From Bacteroidota bacterium (lineage in GTDB: Bacteria; Bacteroidota; Bacteroidia; Flavobacteriales; Weeksellaceae), in contig JAEZDQ010000203.1 in assembly GCA_023433225.1 (NCBI GenBank), positions 1 through 24,211 on the forward strand: DNA of 24,211 nucleotides. Reading direction: 5' to 3'. The notes beneath the pieces are model-generated. The model saw only the letters and a program-made list of their open reading frames with translations, had not been told where the DNA came from and ran no database searches. Made by a program: the position numbers and the translations under genes. Positions 15,701 through 22,368 of this stretch are shown in pieces. Every line of letters begins with the position of its first letter. The stretch's first letter is position 1.

Positions 15701-17316
15701 TGGATTTGGAAGACTTAGGGTTTACGGTAGGTTACCTCAATGTAGACTATGCTTTTGACGGAGTCAATACCGTTCCGGTTTACAAGCAAAGTGGTGGGCA
15801 AGGCTTTATTTATTTAGACGAAGTCACCTTCCGCGATACCAAATTCGACACCCATGGTGAAGTGACCGGGCAATTGCTCTTTCGGGATTTCGCTACTTGG
15901 TTTCTCAACTTGTCATTCAATACCAATAACCTTTTGGTTATGGATACCTCGGTCAAACACAATGAGCTGTTTTATGGCAGAGTGTTTGGCCAAGGTGCTT
16001 TCTCGCTTTTCGGACCGCCCGAAACATTAGATATTTCGGCTACGGCCATCATAAACGAAGGTTCGGAACTCACCATCAACACCGGTGCAACAAAGGTAGA
16101 ATCCGAAAGTTCACTCGTGCGTTTTATTCCCGAAGGGCCTGAAACGGAAGTTGACGACGGCACCCCTAAAGGCATCCAAATCGATTTGGAAATCTCGGCC
16201 AGCCCATTGACTACGATTAACCTGATATTCGATCCGGAAACAGGTGATATGGTTACTGCGAACGGCTCCACAGACGATTTGAGGTTTCAACTTTCCCGCT
16301 CAGGAAATATGACCATGGACGGAACTTATGTCTTGGAATCCGGACAATACCAGCTCCGTCAGATTCCGCTCTTGAACAGGGATTTTGAAATCCAACCCGG
16401 CAGTTTTGTGAGGTGGAACAACGGGACGGCTTACGAAGCAGACATGTACATTGTCGCCAATTATGAGCGCACGGTTTCCAATGTGGGCGAATACTTAGGG
16501 GTCGGATACAGCCAGACCTATGACGTTACACTCGGCATAGTCATCAGCGAATCCTTGGAAGACCCGCAAATGGACTTTACACTGGCTATCCCCAAAGGTG
16601 GCAGCGATATCCAATCCGCAGTTGATTATAAATTCAACCTCGACCCGGACGAGAAGATGATCCAGTTTGGTTCTATATTGTTATTCGGGCAATTCAATAC
16701 CAGCTCTGATGTGTTTACAGCTGGTGCAACCTCTGCCGGAGCAGGAATCGCACTGAAACAACTGGGTGGGATATTGACTTCCCTGCTCACCGGCGGACCG
16801 GTAACCATCGGGATGGATTACGTGCCCGGCTCTGAACTCAGCAGTACTTCTGACCGGTTCAAAGGGATGCTCACCGTCAACCTCAGCCCGCGCTGGACCT
16901 TTAACGGAGCAGTAGGCGTACCGGTCGGCAGCAGTTACCAAGGCGATACCGCCACCGGTGAAGCAGAAGTGCAGTGGGATATTTCAAACAATATGGACAA
17001 AAGCATCGTGGTCAACTTCTTTACCCGGCCTACCAACTTCGGTGTGCAAAACATGGGTAACACGGGGAACTTCCAGAGCTTTGGTGCGGGAATCGTTTAT
17101 AAATCCACATTTGATAACCTGTCCGGCATCTTCCGCAAAGAGAAGAAAGACGTGCCGGCAGCACCTAATACCAATCCGTTGAATTCAACCCAGCCGCCTT
17201 CGGAACCACCGGCAGCCGTGGATTCCATTGAGGCCACGCCACGAGATACCATTCCCAAAGAGGTGTCGATGAAGCCGAAGAAGGCAAAAAACAATTCACT
17301 CGTACGCTTTAAATAA
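12757..17316 (+). CDS. tamB: TamB-family translocation/assembly module protein (DUF490)
   Basis: A 1519-residue AsmA/TamB-like envelope protein. A single N-terminal membrane anchor (about residues 8-31) is followed by a very long, repetitive beta-rich region, as in proteins that bridge inner and outer membranes for outer-membrane protein insertion or phospholipid transport. The C-terminal TamB (DUF490) domain covers about residues 1100-1460 (ETLDISATAIINEGSELTIN, NMTMDGTYVLESGQYQLRQI, DVTLGIVISESLEDPQMDFT). It ends with a Pro-rich, then Lys-rich tail of about 50 residues. The start is TTG: an in-frame TAG lies two codons upstream and no ATG precedes the membrane anchor. The 3' half is visibly richer in GC than the 5' half. 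It is divergent from tsaD-rsmE, a common Flavobacteriia arrangement. Confidence 0.88.
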   Translation: MKALRRIGRIILITAIALLSLLLTVMIVVQIPAVQTRIAEYAVTELNKTFGTQIFIDRVNIDFFGDINLYDVSTKDNRELEFVQIERLEARLSLIGFIRNPNNLTIKKLKLYNPKVQVITYKGDSESNFIDLINKFQNQEAKGESDFILRGDVEIINAELLIRNQNLEPHRQDWVNSKNFNAVIENFKLEDNEIWAELKDLSFESVRNGENYFVENFSTDFHYSDKEIRFDKLDLKTTGSYLSGHLVFSYNSVDELKDFVNKVEWNAHFKEDSRVNFKDIRYFVDNFDKNSTVDLLGEVSGTLNHLNVSNLQLVSDGVFVAATEFRLNDMTNGEKLSIFAENIKLKTSYINLKEILPTFVASRLPDFIDRFGTMDFAGSFDLNPEQITIDGNAITALGDADVNVLLQNYRNHLRYSGTVVADDINLRQITEVKELGFVKGKMQFDGVGTDVKTLRLTAKGNLDYLDLLDKRYQNVSVDGKLERSVFDGVLAIRDAHLNANYLGTFDFSGSQFKMNFNSEVRHINLDYMGVTKNLNAKLKANINGDFTFTNLDDFIGKLNIENLHFTSKTDTLNIPEAYLVSSKTGEIQNLELDIPNYLKGEIHGKYRLSQLPDAVMNVVGRTTLLSYETVAVAPNQNFVFYFEVEQDLFSLIDPRIQIAPGTIVDGEVDTGSNTLIAELSSSEIGFDGFNIYNPLINIDTSKDTEPIYLRSDSLQAKGVMVYNLDLYTTPIQDSLLVKTHFQIGKEFPAYFDLNLFHTLDSQKNLVFGFSPSTINIDDTNWYLNPNNERNSNRVTVNFDKNYYQLQNILLESEGQKLLLDGYYASNTDYQLNADLEELILSKLIPKGILGNLSIDGVANGIVNIVRTKDEFKPLMEIDITTLKLNEYLLGDLSAVGIYNFDENVFDLELFLEQQQVQVLYVNGFIDNKPETPEVNLVASLDDFDFKFVESFLSAAMHNLRGMVSGDMRFTGPIDSPDFEGMLDLEDLGFTVGYLNVDYAFDGVNTVPVYKQSGGQGFIYLDEVTFRDTKFDTHGEVTGQLLFRDFATWFLNLSFNTNNLLVMDTSVKHNELFYGRVFGQGAFSLFGPPETLDISATAIINEGSELTINTGATKVESESSLVRFIPEGPETEVDDGTPKGIQIDLEISASPLTTINLIFDPETGDMVTANGSTDDLRFQLSRSGNMTMDGTYVLESGQYQLRQIPLLNRDFEIQPGSFVRWNNGTAYEADMYIVANYERTVSNVGEYLGVGYSQTYDVTLGIVISESLEDPQMDFTLAIPKGGSDIQSAVDYKFNLDPDEKMIQFGSILLFGQFNTSSDVFTAGATSAGAGIALKQLGGILTSLLTGGPVTIGMDYVPGSELSSTSDRFKGMLTVNLSPRWTFNGAVGVPVGSSYQGDTATGEAEVQWDISNNMDKSIVVNFFTRPTNFGVQNMGNTGNFQSFGAGIVYKSTFDNLSGIFRKEKKDVPAAPNTNPLNSTQPPSEPPAAVDSIEATPRDTIPKEVSMKPKKAKNNSLVRFK

Positions 17317-17457
17317 ACAAGTGGATGGGTTGAATGACAAGACAATCCGCATCAAAAAATAAGTAACTACTGTTTATGGAAACTGTTAATTCATTTACAA
17401 AGTCATAAATTCACATGTCTTTTCAATTAAATTCAAGTCAAATCCCAAATAAATATA

Positions 17458-17465
17458 TACTTTTG
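17458..17465 (+). promoter_or_regulatory. Putative -7 element of the Lrp/AsnC gene
   Basis: TACTTTTG matches TAnnTTTG, 51 bp before the ATG, in a very AT-rich 200-bp gap (17317-17516) that otherwise shows no gene or strong hairpin. No TTG is seen at -33. A self-binding site for the Lrp protein would be expected here, but no clear repeat is visible. Confidence 0.35.
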
Positions 17466-17516
17466 ATAAATTTTATTCTAATTTATTATTAATTCAATAA
17501 AAAGGTCATTTCTTTT

Positions 17517-17993
17517 ATGAAGCCAAATTATGACATTGATGAAGTGGACAAAACCATCCTGATGTATCTGATTGAAAACACCCGAATGCCGTTTACAGAA
17601 ATCGCCAAGAAGATGAATGTTTCGGCCGGGACAATCCACGTCCGGGTCAAAAAGCTGGAAGACGCGGGCATCATCAAAGGCACTACCCTCATTACCGATT
17701 ACGACAAAATGGGTTACCAGTTCGTTGCTTATGTCGGGCTTTTGCTGACCAAGACCAATAAAATACAAAGCGTTTTGGAGGAATTGTACAAAATCCCGAA
17801 CGTAACCGTGGCGCACATCGTGTCCGGGAAATACAACATTTTCTGTAAAATCAGGGCAAGGGACACCCACCATGCCAAGGAGGTTATCTTCAAGATCGAC
17901 GCTATTGATGACGTACTGCGCACCGAATCAATGATTTCTCTTGAGGAAAGTTTCAATGATAAAAATCGTCTGATGAAAGCAATTTTCAAATAA
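17517..17993 (+). CDS. Lrp/AsnC family transcriptional regulator
   Basis: A 158-residue feast/famine regulator. Residues 1-60 form the AsnC-type helix-turn-helix (IDEVDKTILMYLIENTRMPF, EIAKKMNVSAGTIHVRVKKL), and about 68-145 form the RAM/AsnC ligand-binding and oligomerisation domain (VAYVGLLLTKTNKIQSVLEE, VAHIVSGKYNIFCKIRARDT). Such proteins bind DNA as dimers, octamers or larger assemblies and sense amino acids; the ligand cannot be read here. The ATG follows an A-rich leader. The next gene starts 9 bp downstream, so it is likely co-transcribed and may be a target or partner of the regulator. Confidence 0.93.
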   Translation: MKPNYDIDEVDKTILMYLIENTRMPFTEIAKKMNVSAGTIHVRVKKLEDAGIIKGTTLITDYDKMGYQFVAYVGLLLTKTNKIQSVLEELYKIPNVTVAHIVSGKYNIFCKIRARDTHHAKEVIFKIDAIDDVLRTESMISLEESFNDKNRLMKAIFK

Positions 17994-18002
17994 CTTTATG
18001 CT

Positions 18003-18383
18003 ATGATACACAGATCAATTTGGTTCAATGGCTTGATTGCAATAATGCTTGTGCTGATAGGCGGCATCCTCTTCCGCGGCTACCGGCTCTGGAGCACGAA
18101 TGATTTCCTATTCAAAGAGCACTTCCAATTATCGGATTTGACCATGCCCCAATGGTATCCGCTCGCCACCATCGGCTTGGGAATAGCCGCATTGTTGGGT
18201 ATCATCTTGGTTTATTTCCACCGGAAAATCGGCGTTTACCTCACCATTGCAGCCTTGTTTATATCCATCGTCATGCAACCCGAATTCATGCCGGACGGCA
18301 CACTTTACTCCATGTTCACCCTTTTTGTTTTCATCGGTTACGGCCTTTCCGTCATCATTCCACATTGGAAAGAATACCGCTAA
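18003..18383 (+). CDS. Small multi-pass membrane protein (hypothetical)
   Basis: A 126-residue hydrophobic protein with four predicted membrane helices at about residues 8-25, 51-72, 76-91 and 100-118, and short loops. I do not recognise a family. The ATG lies 9 bp after the Lrp/AsnC stop, which points to one transcript with the regulator. The base composition is GC-richer than the first half of the window, like its neighbours at 16400-18900. The function is unknown; from context it could be an amino-acid-responsive envelope protein, but nothing in the sequence shows this. Confidence 0.72.
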   Translation: MIHRSIWFNGLIAIMLVLIGGILFRGYRLWSTNDFLFKEHFQLSDLTMPQWYPLATIGLGIAALLGIILVYFHRKIGVYLTIAALFISIVMQPEFMPDGTLYSMFTLFVFIGYGLSVIIPHWKEYR

Positions 18384-18471
18384 ACACTTGGTTTGTCGTA
18401 GGAAATAAGTTCCCCTCCTTTACAATGGCACTGAAATTGCGGAAGTTTGTGGGAATTTAAAACCATAAATT

Positions 18472-18912
18472 ATGAGAACAATCCATTCAAAACTCATCGT
18501 AGCCGCATTGGGCTGTGCTTTCCTATTTGGCTGTAAGACAGATAAACTTTATCCGTCCGACCCAAAGACCATTTCCGAAGATACGCTGGTCGTAACCGAA
18601 ACCGACGCTGAACGCGATGCCCGCTTGCGGTATGAGCAAACCGAACGCGACTTGGAAGAAGCCATCGAAAGCGGTGACGAGAAAGCAGAGGCAAGGGCGC
18701 GCGAGGCAAGGGCAGAGGCGCAACGCGCTTGGGAAGCCGTAAAAGAAGCCGCTAAGGACGCCGCCAATTTCATCGAAGAAGGTGCGGAAAAGACCGCAGA
18801 AGGCGTTGAAAAAGCAGCGAATGAAGTGGGCGATGCCGCAGAAAAAACGTATCATGATGCCAAAGACGGGGTAGAAAAAATAGCAGATGATTTGGACAAA
18901 GACAAGGAATAA
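18472..18912 (+). CDS. Small coiled-coil lipoprotein
   Basis: A 146-residue predicted lipoprotein. A type II signal peptide (MRTIHSKLIVAALGCAFLFG) ends in the lipobox LFGC, with Cys21 as the acylation site. The mature part from about residue 45 to the end is almost entirely Ala/Glu/Lys/Asp/Arg with no Pro, so it predicts long amphipathic helices or a coiled coil, with repeated EKxAEGVEKAA-like patterns reminiscent of YtxH-type tails. It is probably anchored in the outer or inner membrane facing the periplasm. It lies 88 bp after the membrane protein gene and is followed by a repeat array and terminator. No family name can be given with confidence. Confidence 0.75.
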   Translation: MRTIHSKLIVAALGCAFLFGCKTDKLYPSDPKTISEDTLVVTETDAERDARLRYEQTERDLEEAIESGDEKAEARAREARAEAQRAWEAVKEAAKDAANFIEEGAEKTAEGVEKAANEVGDAAEKTYHDAKDGVEKIADDLDKDKE

Positions 18913-19060
18913 ACCGTTTCCTTTCGGCGGATGAAACCATTGATTTCTTAGAAAAACCGATGGTTTTGTCAAACAAAACAAATACCCGAATTAAGGCTGA
19001 AATTTAAAAAAATGCCCCCTCTGGAATCCTTTCTGGTAAAGGGTTTGCATAGGCCCCAAA

Positions 19061-19170
19061 AAACCACACGTGGTTTGGGGTCAAACCACGTGTGATGTGA
19101 GGGTAAACTACGTGTGGTTTAAGGTGAAACCACGTGTGCTTTTTAGTCAAACCACGTGTGGTTTATTTCA
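19061..19170. repeat. Five tandem 22-bp units with an AAACCAC-NN-GTGGTTT palindrome
   Basis: Units start at 19061, 19083, 19105, 19127 and 19149, with exact 22-bp spacing. The first 16 bases of each are close to AAACCACGTGTGGTTT, a palindrome with 7-bp arms and a 2-bp centre. Unit 1 carries AC at the centre, unit 5 the full consensus, and units 2-4 have one or a few changes. The last six bases of each unit vary freely. A degenerate sixth unit may follow. Because 22 is not a multiple of three, the array is not a coding repeat. Confidence 0.9.
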
Positions 19171-19207
19171 CGGCCAAATGTGGGGTCATTATTAACCAAG
19201 AATAAAG

Positions 19208-19234
19208 AAAGCCCGGAAGACGTTTCCGGGCTTT
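19208..19234. terminator. Bidirectional intrinsic terminator
   Basis: Arms AAAGCCCGGAA (19208-19218) and TTCCGGGCTTT (19224-19234) form a perfect 11-bp stem with a 5-nt loop. It is flanked by T residues on the right and A residues on the left, so it can end transcripts from both sides: the lipoprotein gene (plus) and trxB (minus). Confidence 0.88.
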
Positions 19235-19273
19235 TCAATTTTGCTGTTATTTCAATTCAAACCAAAGGTTGAA

Positions 19274-20218
19274 TCAATGAAAATGTTCGGCAACATAACG
19301 TTCGGCATCGAGTGCGGCCATGCAACCGGTACCCGCCGCCGTGATGGCTTGGCGGTACACTTGATCCTGAACGTCACCTGCGGCGAATATGCCGGGCAGG
19401 TTGGTTTTGGTCGATTTACCTTCTGTAATCAAGTAACCGGATTCGTCCATTTTTAAGGTATCTTGGAACAAGTCGGTGTTGGGCTTGTGTCCGATGGCTA
19501 TAAACACGCCATCTACCACCAATTCATCGCGCACATGTGTCTGGTTGTTGACTATCAATGCTTTTTCTACTACCTTTTCACCTTTCAAACCAATCAGTTC
19601 ATCGTGGAAAAGGACTTCTATGTTGGGTGTATTGAGCACACGTTCCTGCATTACTTTAGATGCTTTCATTTCATCTTTCCTTACGAGTAAATAAACTTTG
19701 GAACAAAGCTTAGACAGGTAAGTTGCTTCCTCGGCAGCCGTGTCGCCCCCGCCTACGACGGCAACGTCCTTGCCTCTGTAAAAGAAGCCGTCACAGGTGG
19801 CGCAAGCCGAAACCCCGCTTCCGGCGTACTTCACTTCATCGTCCAGTCCCAAGTATTTTGCGGTGGCCCCAGTTGCGATGATGATTGATTTGGACTTGAT
19901 GATTTCGCCCGCATCGGTAGTTACAGTGTGGATTCCACCCGGTTCCCGGTTGAAATTCACCTCGGTGATGTACTGGTAATGAACCGTCGTACCGAAGCGT
20001 TCGGCTTGTGCCCGCAGTTGGTCCATCATTTCGGGACCTGTGATGCCGTCCGGGTAGCCGGGAAAGTTTTCTACTTCCGTGGTGGTGGTTAACTGTCCAC
20101 CGGGTTCCATCCCGGTATAAAGCACGGGTTGCATATTGGCTCTGGCGGCGTAAATTGCGGCGGTATAACCTGCCGGTCCGGATCCTATGATGAGGGTTTC
20201 TTGTATTTTTTCGCTCAT
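19274..20218 (-). CDS. trxB: Thioredoxin-disulfide reductase TrxB
   Basis: TrxB is the cytoplasmic flavoenzyme that reduces thioredoxin with NADPH. The 314-residue protein has the FAD-binding IGSGPAGYTAAIYAARA (residues 11-27), the redox-active pair Cys139/Cys142 in SACATCDGFFY, the NADPH-binding VVGGGDTAAEEATYL (about 154-168) and the C-terminal FAD motif IFAAGDVQDQVYRQAITAAG. The length is usual for low-molecular-weight bacterial TrxB. No thioredoxin gene is adjacent. A good promoter lies just upstream and a strong terminator 40 bp downstream, so it is probably monocistronic. Confidence 0.96.
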   Translation of the reverse strand: MSEKIQETLIIGSGPAGYTAAIYAARANMQPVLYTGMEPGGQLTTTTEVENFPGYPDGITGPEMMDQLRAQAERFGTTVHYQYITEVNFNREPGGIHTVTTDAGEIIKSKSIIIATGATAKYLGLDDEVKYAGSGVSACATCDGFFYRGKDVAVVGGGDTAAEEATYLSKLCSKVYLLVRKDEMKASKVMQERVLNTPNIEVLFHDELIGLKGEKVVEKALIVNNQTHVRDELVVDGVFIAIGHKPNTDLFQDTLKMDESGYLITEGKSTKTNLPGIFAAGDVQDQVYRQAITAAGTGCMAALDAERYVAEHFH

Positions 20219-20237
20219 GATTGCTTTGTTTAGTGGG

Positions 20238-20266
20238 CAAATTTAGAATTCTTTTTAGTATTCCAA
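20238..20266 (-). promoter_or_regulatory. Putative trxB promoter
   Basis: On the minus strand a TTG (complement of 20264-20266) is followed after 18 bp by TAAATTTG (complement of 20238-20245). This matches the Bacteroidota -33/-7 pattern, with the -7 box 19 bp before the trxB ATG. It is the best two-part promoter match I found in the window. Confidence 0.55.
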
Positions 20267-20314
20267 TCAAGGAAACCATCTGAATTCTTTATGAAATAAT
20301 AGGGTGATTCCGCT

Positions 20315-21076
20315 TTACATGTATTGTGTCGCCGGTTTGTTTTTGAAGCGGATGATGCGCATCTTATCCATCAGCCAAATGAATGGGTAGAGTGGGTCGA
20401 ACTCCCACCACTTGACCGCGAAGTTGGGCCGTCCCCCGAATTTGTGGTGGTTGTTGTGCAGGCTTTCGCCCCACATCAGTAAATCCACCGGGAATAGGTT
20501 GTGTGAAGTGTCTTTGACATCGTAGTTTCTGTAACCATATTTATGTGAATACCAGTTGACAATCACGCCATGAACGGGCGACATCAACGCCATAATTGGA
20601 ACTAAGAAATACAACCACCATGGCGAATCCAATAATACAAAAATCAACACATAAATGGCAACCCAAACCAAACGGGTAATTCGAGACTCGGCAAAACGGT
20701 CAAATTTTCTCCATTTTGGAACGCCTTTCTTGAATTTCTCGCCTACTACTGCAATTTCTTGGTCAATATCCATATAAACACGCCGGGTGCGCCACATCAT
20801 CGCAAACAAATCTTTGTCAATAATAGGCGAATGCGGGTCGTCTTCCGTGTCCGCAAAAGCATGGTGCAAACGGTGCATCACCCCGTAAGCATAAGGGCTT
20901 AAATAAGAGGAACCTTGTGTGATGAAGGAACCGATGTGAAAGGTTTTTTCCCAAAAATTGGACATAGTGAACATGCCATGCGCGGCATACCGATGGTGGA
21001 ACATAGACTGGAAAAAAAGAGATGCATACCAGTGTAAAATAAATAATCCGATGATGATGAGAATGGTTGTTTGCAT
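20315..21076 (-). CDS. Acyl-CoA/acyl-lipid desaturase (membrane di-iron fatty acid desaturase)
   Basis: A 253-residue membrane desaturase that would introduce a double bond into fatty acyl chains using a di-iron centre, O2 and electrons from a ferredoxin or cytochrome-type donor. The three histidine boxes are clear: HHRYAAH (residues 27-33), HRLHHAFAD (68-76) and HNNHH (207-211). Hydrophobic segments lie between the boxes. The ATG at 21076 is chosen. A longer open frame to 21190 would add 38 residues unlike the family and overlap the divergent gene, and a -7 box sits just upstream of 21076. It is divergent from a DUF4442 thioesterase-like gene across 99 bp, suggesting shared control of lipid genes. 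Confidence 0.9.
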   Translation of the reverse strand: MQTTILIIIGLFILHWYASLFFQSMFHHRYAAHGMFTMSNFWEKTFHIGSFITQGSSYLSPYAYGVMHRLHHAFADTEDDPHSPIIDKDLFAMMWRTRRVYMDIDQEIAVVGEKFKKGVPKWRKFDRFAESRITRLVWVAIYVLIFVLLDSPWWLYFLVPIMALMSPVHGVIVNWYSHKYGYRNYDVKDTSHNLFPVDLLMWGESLHNNHHKFGGRPNFAVKWWEFDPLYPFIWLMDKMRIIRFKNKPATQYM

Positions 21077-21095
21077 TAAAGTTTTTGAATTTTCA

Positions 21096-21103
21096 CAAAG
21101 ATA
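21096..21103 (-). promoter_or_regulatory. Putative -7 element of the desaturase gene
   Basis: TATCTTTG on the minus strand matches TAnnTTTG and ends 19 bp before the ATG. A TTG lies 23 bp upstream of it, slightly far. It sits inside a TCACA-N6-TGTGA palindrome (21093-21108), a possible regulatory site. Confidence 0.45.
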
Positions 21104-21129
21104 TGTGATAAATTTATTTTTGAAAACAA

Positions 21130-21146
21130 CCAATGTCAGCCATTGG
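21130..21146. promoter_or_regulatory. Putative operator CCAATG-N5-CATTGG between divergent lipid genes
   Basis: Perfect 6-bp inverted arms with a 5-bp centre, located between the two divergent -7 boxes and ending 4 bp before the one for the DUF4442 gene. The position suits a regulator that controls both genes. Role inferred only. Confidence 0.4.
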
Positions 21147-21149
21147 GGG

Positions 21150-21157
21150 TATATTTG
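21150..21157 (+). promoter_or_regulatory. Putative -7 element of the DUF4442 gene
   Basis: TATATTTG matches TAnnTTTG exactly, 18 bp before the ATG at 21176. No clear -33 TTG at the right distance; the CCAATG palindrome covers the adjacent upstream region. Confidence 0.45.
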
Positions 21158-21175
21158 AAGGATTAACAAAAGTTT

Positions 21176-21622
21176 ATGACACGGGCACAATTCAATAAAA
21201 TACTCTTATTTAAACTTCCGATTGCCAAAATATCGGGGCTCAGACTGCATCATTTTGACGGAAACAAAGCAGGTATCTCGGTCACATACGGTTGGTTGAA
21301 TCAAAACCCTTTCAGGAGTATGTTCTGGGCTGTGCAGGGAATGGCCGCCGAACTTTCCACCGGAATTTTATGCATCGACAAAATCCAAAAATCCGGGCAA
21401 AAGGTTTCAATGTTGGTGGTCGGGCTTGAAGCGAATTTCACCAAAAAAGCAATCGGGAAAATTATTTTCACTTGTGAGCAAGGCATTGAATTAGATTCGG
21501 TTTTGGCAAAAGCCATCAAAACAGGCGAGGGGCAAACCCTGAAAATGCGAAGCATCGGTATAGACGAAAAAGGCGACCAGGTTTCGGAATTCTTTTTTAC
21601 GTGGAGTTTTAAATTGAAATAA
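21176..21622 (+). CDS. DUF4442 domain protein, hotdog-fold thioesterase-like
   Basis: A 148-residue protein matching the DUF4442 pattern. An N-terminal helix is followed by a strand-rich hotdog-like fold with GLRLHHFDGNKAGISVTYGW, a central segment NPFRSMFWAVQGMAAELSTG that forms the usual hotdog helix, and VSMLVVGLEANFTKKAIGKI. Hotdog proteins of this type are expected to bind or hydrolyse acyl-CoA thioesters, but the activity of DUF4442 members is mostly untested. Its divergent partner is a fatty acid desaturase with a shared control region, supporting a link to fatty acid metabolism. It starts 18 bp after a good -7 box. Confidence 0.82.
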   Translation: MTRAQFNKILLFKLPIAKISGLRLHHFDGNKAGISVTYGWLNQNPFRSMFWAVQGMAAELSTGILCIDKIQKSGQKVSMLVVGLEANFTKKAIGKIIFTCEQGIELDSVLAKAIKTGEGQTLKMRSIGIDEKGDQVSEFFFTWSFKLK

Positions 21623-21654
21623 TTTTGTAAATTGGCTTCACTAAAACAGTGAAA

Positions 21655-22338
21655 ATGAAAACAATTGCTTTTTTCCCTTTGATTTTATTTTGTCTTGTAC
21701 AGGTAAAAGCTCAGTTTCAAGACTATTATCTATACAGTTTTCCCTATCAAGAAATTTTTGAGCCAAATGAAGAAATTCCTTTTGTTACGTTTTCGATGGA
21801 GTACGAAAACGATTATACGTATATAGAAACCAAAGTTTGTAAATACAGAAAAGTACGAATTGACTTTTGTCTCTGTTGGGATCCGGAATTCCATATTACG
21901 GAATTGATAGAGGAGAGCGGAGCACCTTGTGAAAATTCGGAAAACCAATTGTTTGAAGAAGAGTATTTAAGCAATTTTGAAGTGGATAATCATTGGTATT
22001 ATTTGGATGAAAGCTTAGAAAATGAGGAACACCATTTACATCTTGCTGGTAGTATGGACTGGGCACCCTATATCTCTTATACCAATACTTTGATGAATAC
22101 GGTTGATGAAATTTTGACTTCTATAATCCAAATCTATCCAAATCCTGCAGAAACTACGATTAATTTTTCCGAGAAAGTAAGAGAAGCTGTGATTTTTAAT
22201 TTGGACGGGAAACTCCTCGGAAGAATAGATTTGCCTTCGGATAAAATGGATGTCTCCCATTTATTGACAGGTAGTTATTTGGTAAAAGGGTTTGATGTGA
22301 AGGGGAGATTTTTCAAGAGTCAGTTTTTGAAAAAATGA
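21655..22338 (+). CDS. Secreted protein with T9SS type A sorting domain
   Basis: A 227-residue secreted protein. It has a Sec signal peptide (about residues 1-20, MKTIAFFPLILFCLVQVKAQ). A short acidic middle region with several Cys (YRKVRIDFCLCWDPEF, SGAPCENSE) matches no family I know. A C-terminal T9SS domain of about 75 residues starts at IQIYPNPAETTINFSEK and ends in a Lys-rich tail (FLKK). It would be exported to the cell surface or medium by the type IX system that is restricted to Bacteroidota. The ATG at 21655 is preferred to the GTG two codons upstream because it fits the signal peptide better. It is likely a surface protein of unknown role. Confidence 0.85.
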   Translation: MKTIAFFPLILFCLVQVKAQFQDYYLYSFPYQEIFEPNEEIPFVTFSMEYENDYTYIETKVCKYRKVRIDFCLCWDPEFHITELIEESGAPCENSENQLFEEEYLSNFEVDNHWYYLDESLENEEHHLHLAGSMDWAPYISYTNTLMNTVDEILTSIIQIYPNPAETTINFSEKVREAVIFNLDGKLLGRIDLPSDKMDVSHLLTGSYLVKGFDVKGRFFKSQFLKK

Positions 22339-22368
22339 TTAAATTCATTGAGGGAATATTTTCGACAC

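Larger units (their letters stand above)
18913..19273. other. 361-bp non-coding gap between convergent genes
   Basis: There is no reading frame with coding features on either strand. The stretch holds a plain spacer (18913-19060), the five-unit 22-bp repeat array (19061-19170), a degenerate leftover of the repeat near 19174-19187, and a strong terminator hairpin (19208-19234). Confidence 0.75.

Noticed and set aside
15972..16271. Open frame on the strand opposite the TamB gene, and similar ones opposite trxB, lon and the ABC genes
   Set aside because: They lie wholly inside well-supported genes, have unlikely compositions and no family features. They are shadows.
19061..19170. Could the 22-bp units be a CRISPR or a coding repeat?
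   Set aside because: The variable part is only 6 bp, too short for spacers, and a 22-bp step shifts the reading frame at each unit. No open frame of useful length crosses it.
21093..21108. TCACA-N6-TGTGA as a CRP site
   Set aside because: The CRP consensus is the opposite order, TGTGA-N6-TCACA. It is kept only as a generic palindrome.
21077..21190. Longer desaturase start at 21190
   Set aside because: It would overlap the divergent DUF4442 gene, add residues that do not fit the family and lie upstream of the likely promoter. The ATG at 21076 fits better.
21637..21653. Small hairpin TTCACT-N5-AGTGAA just before the T9SS gene start
   Set aside because: The stem is only 6 bp and AT-leaning; it could arise by chance and no further sign of RNA control is seen.
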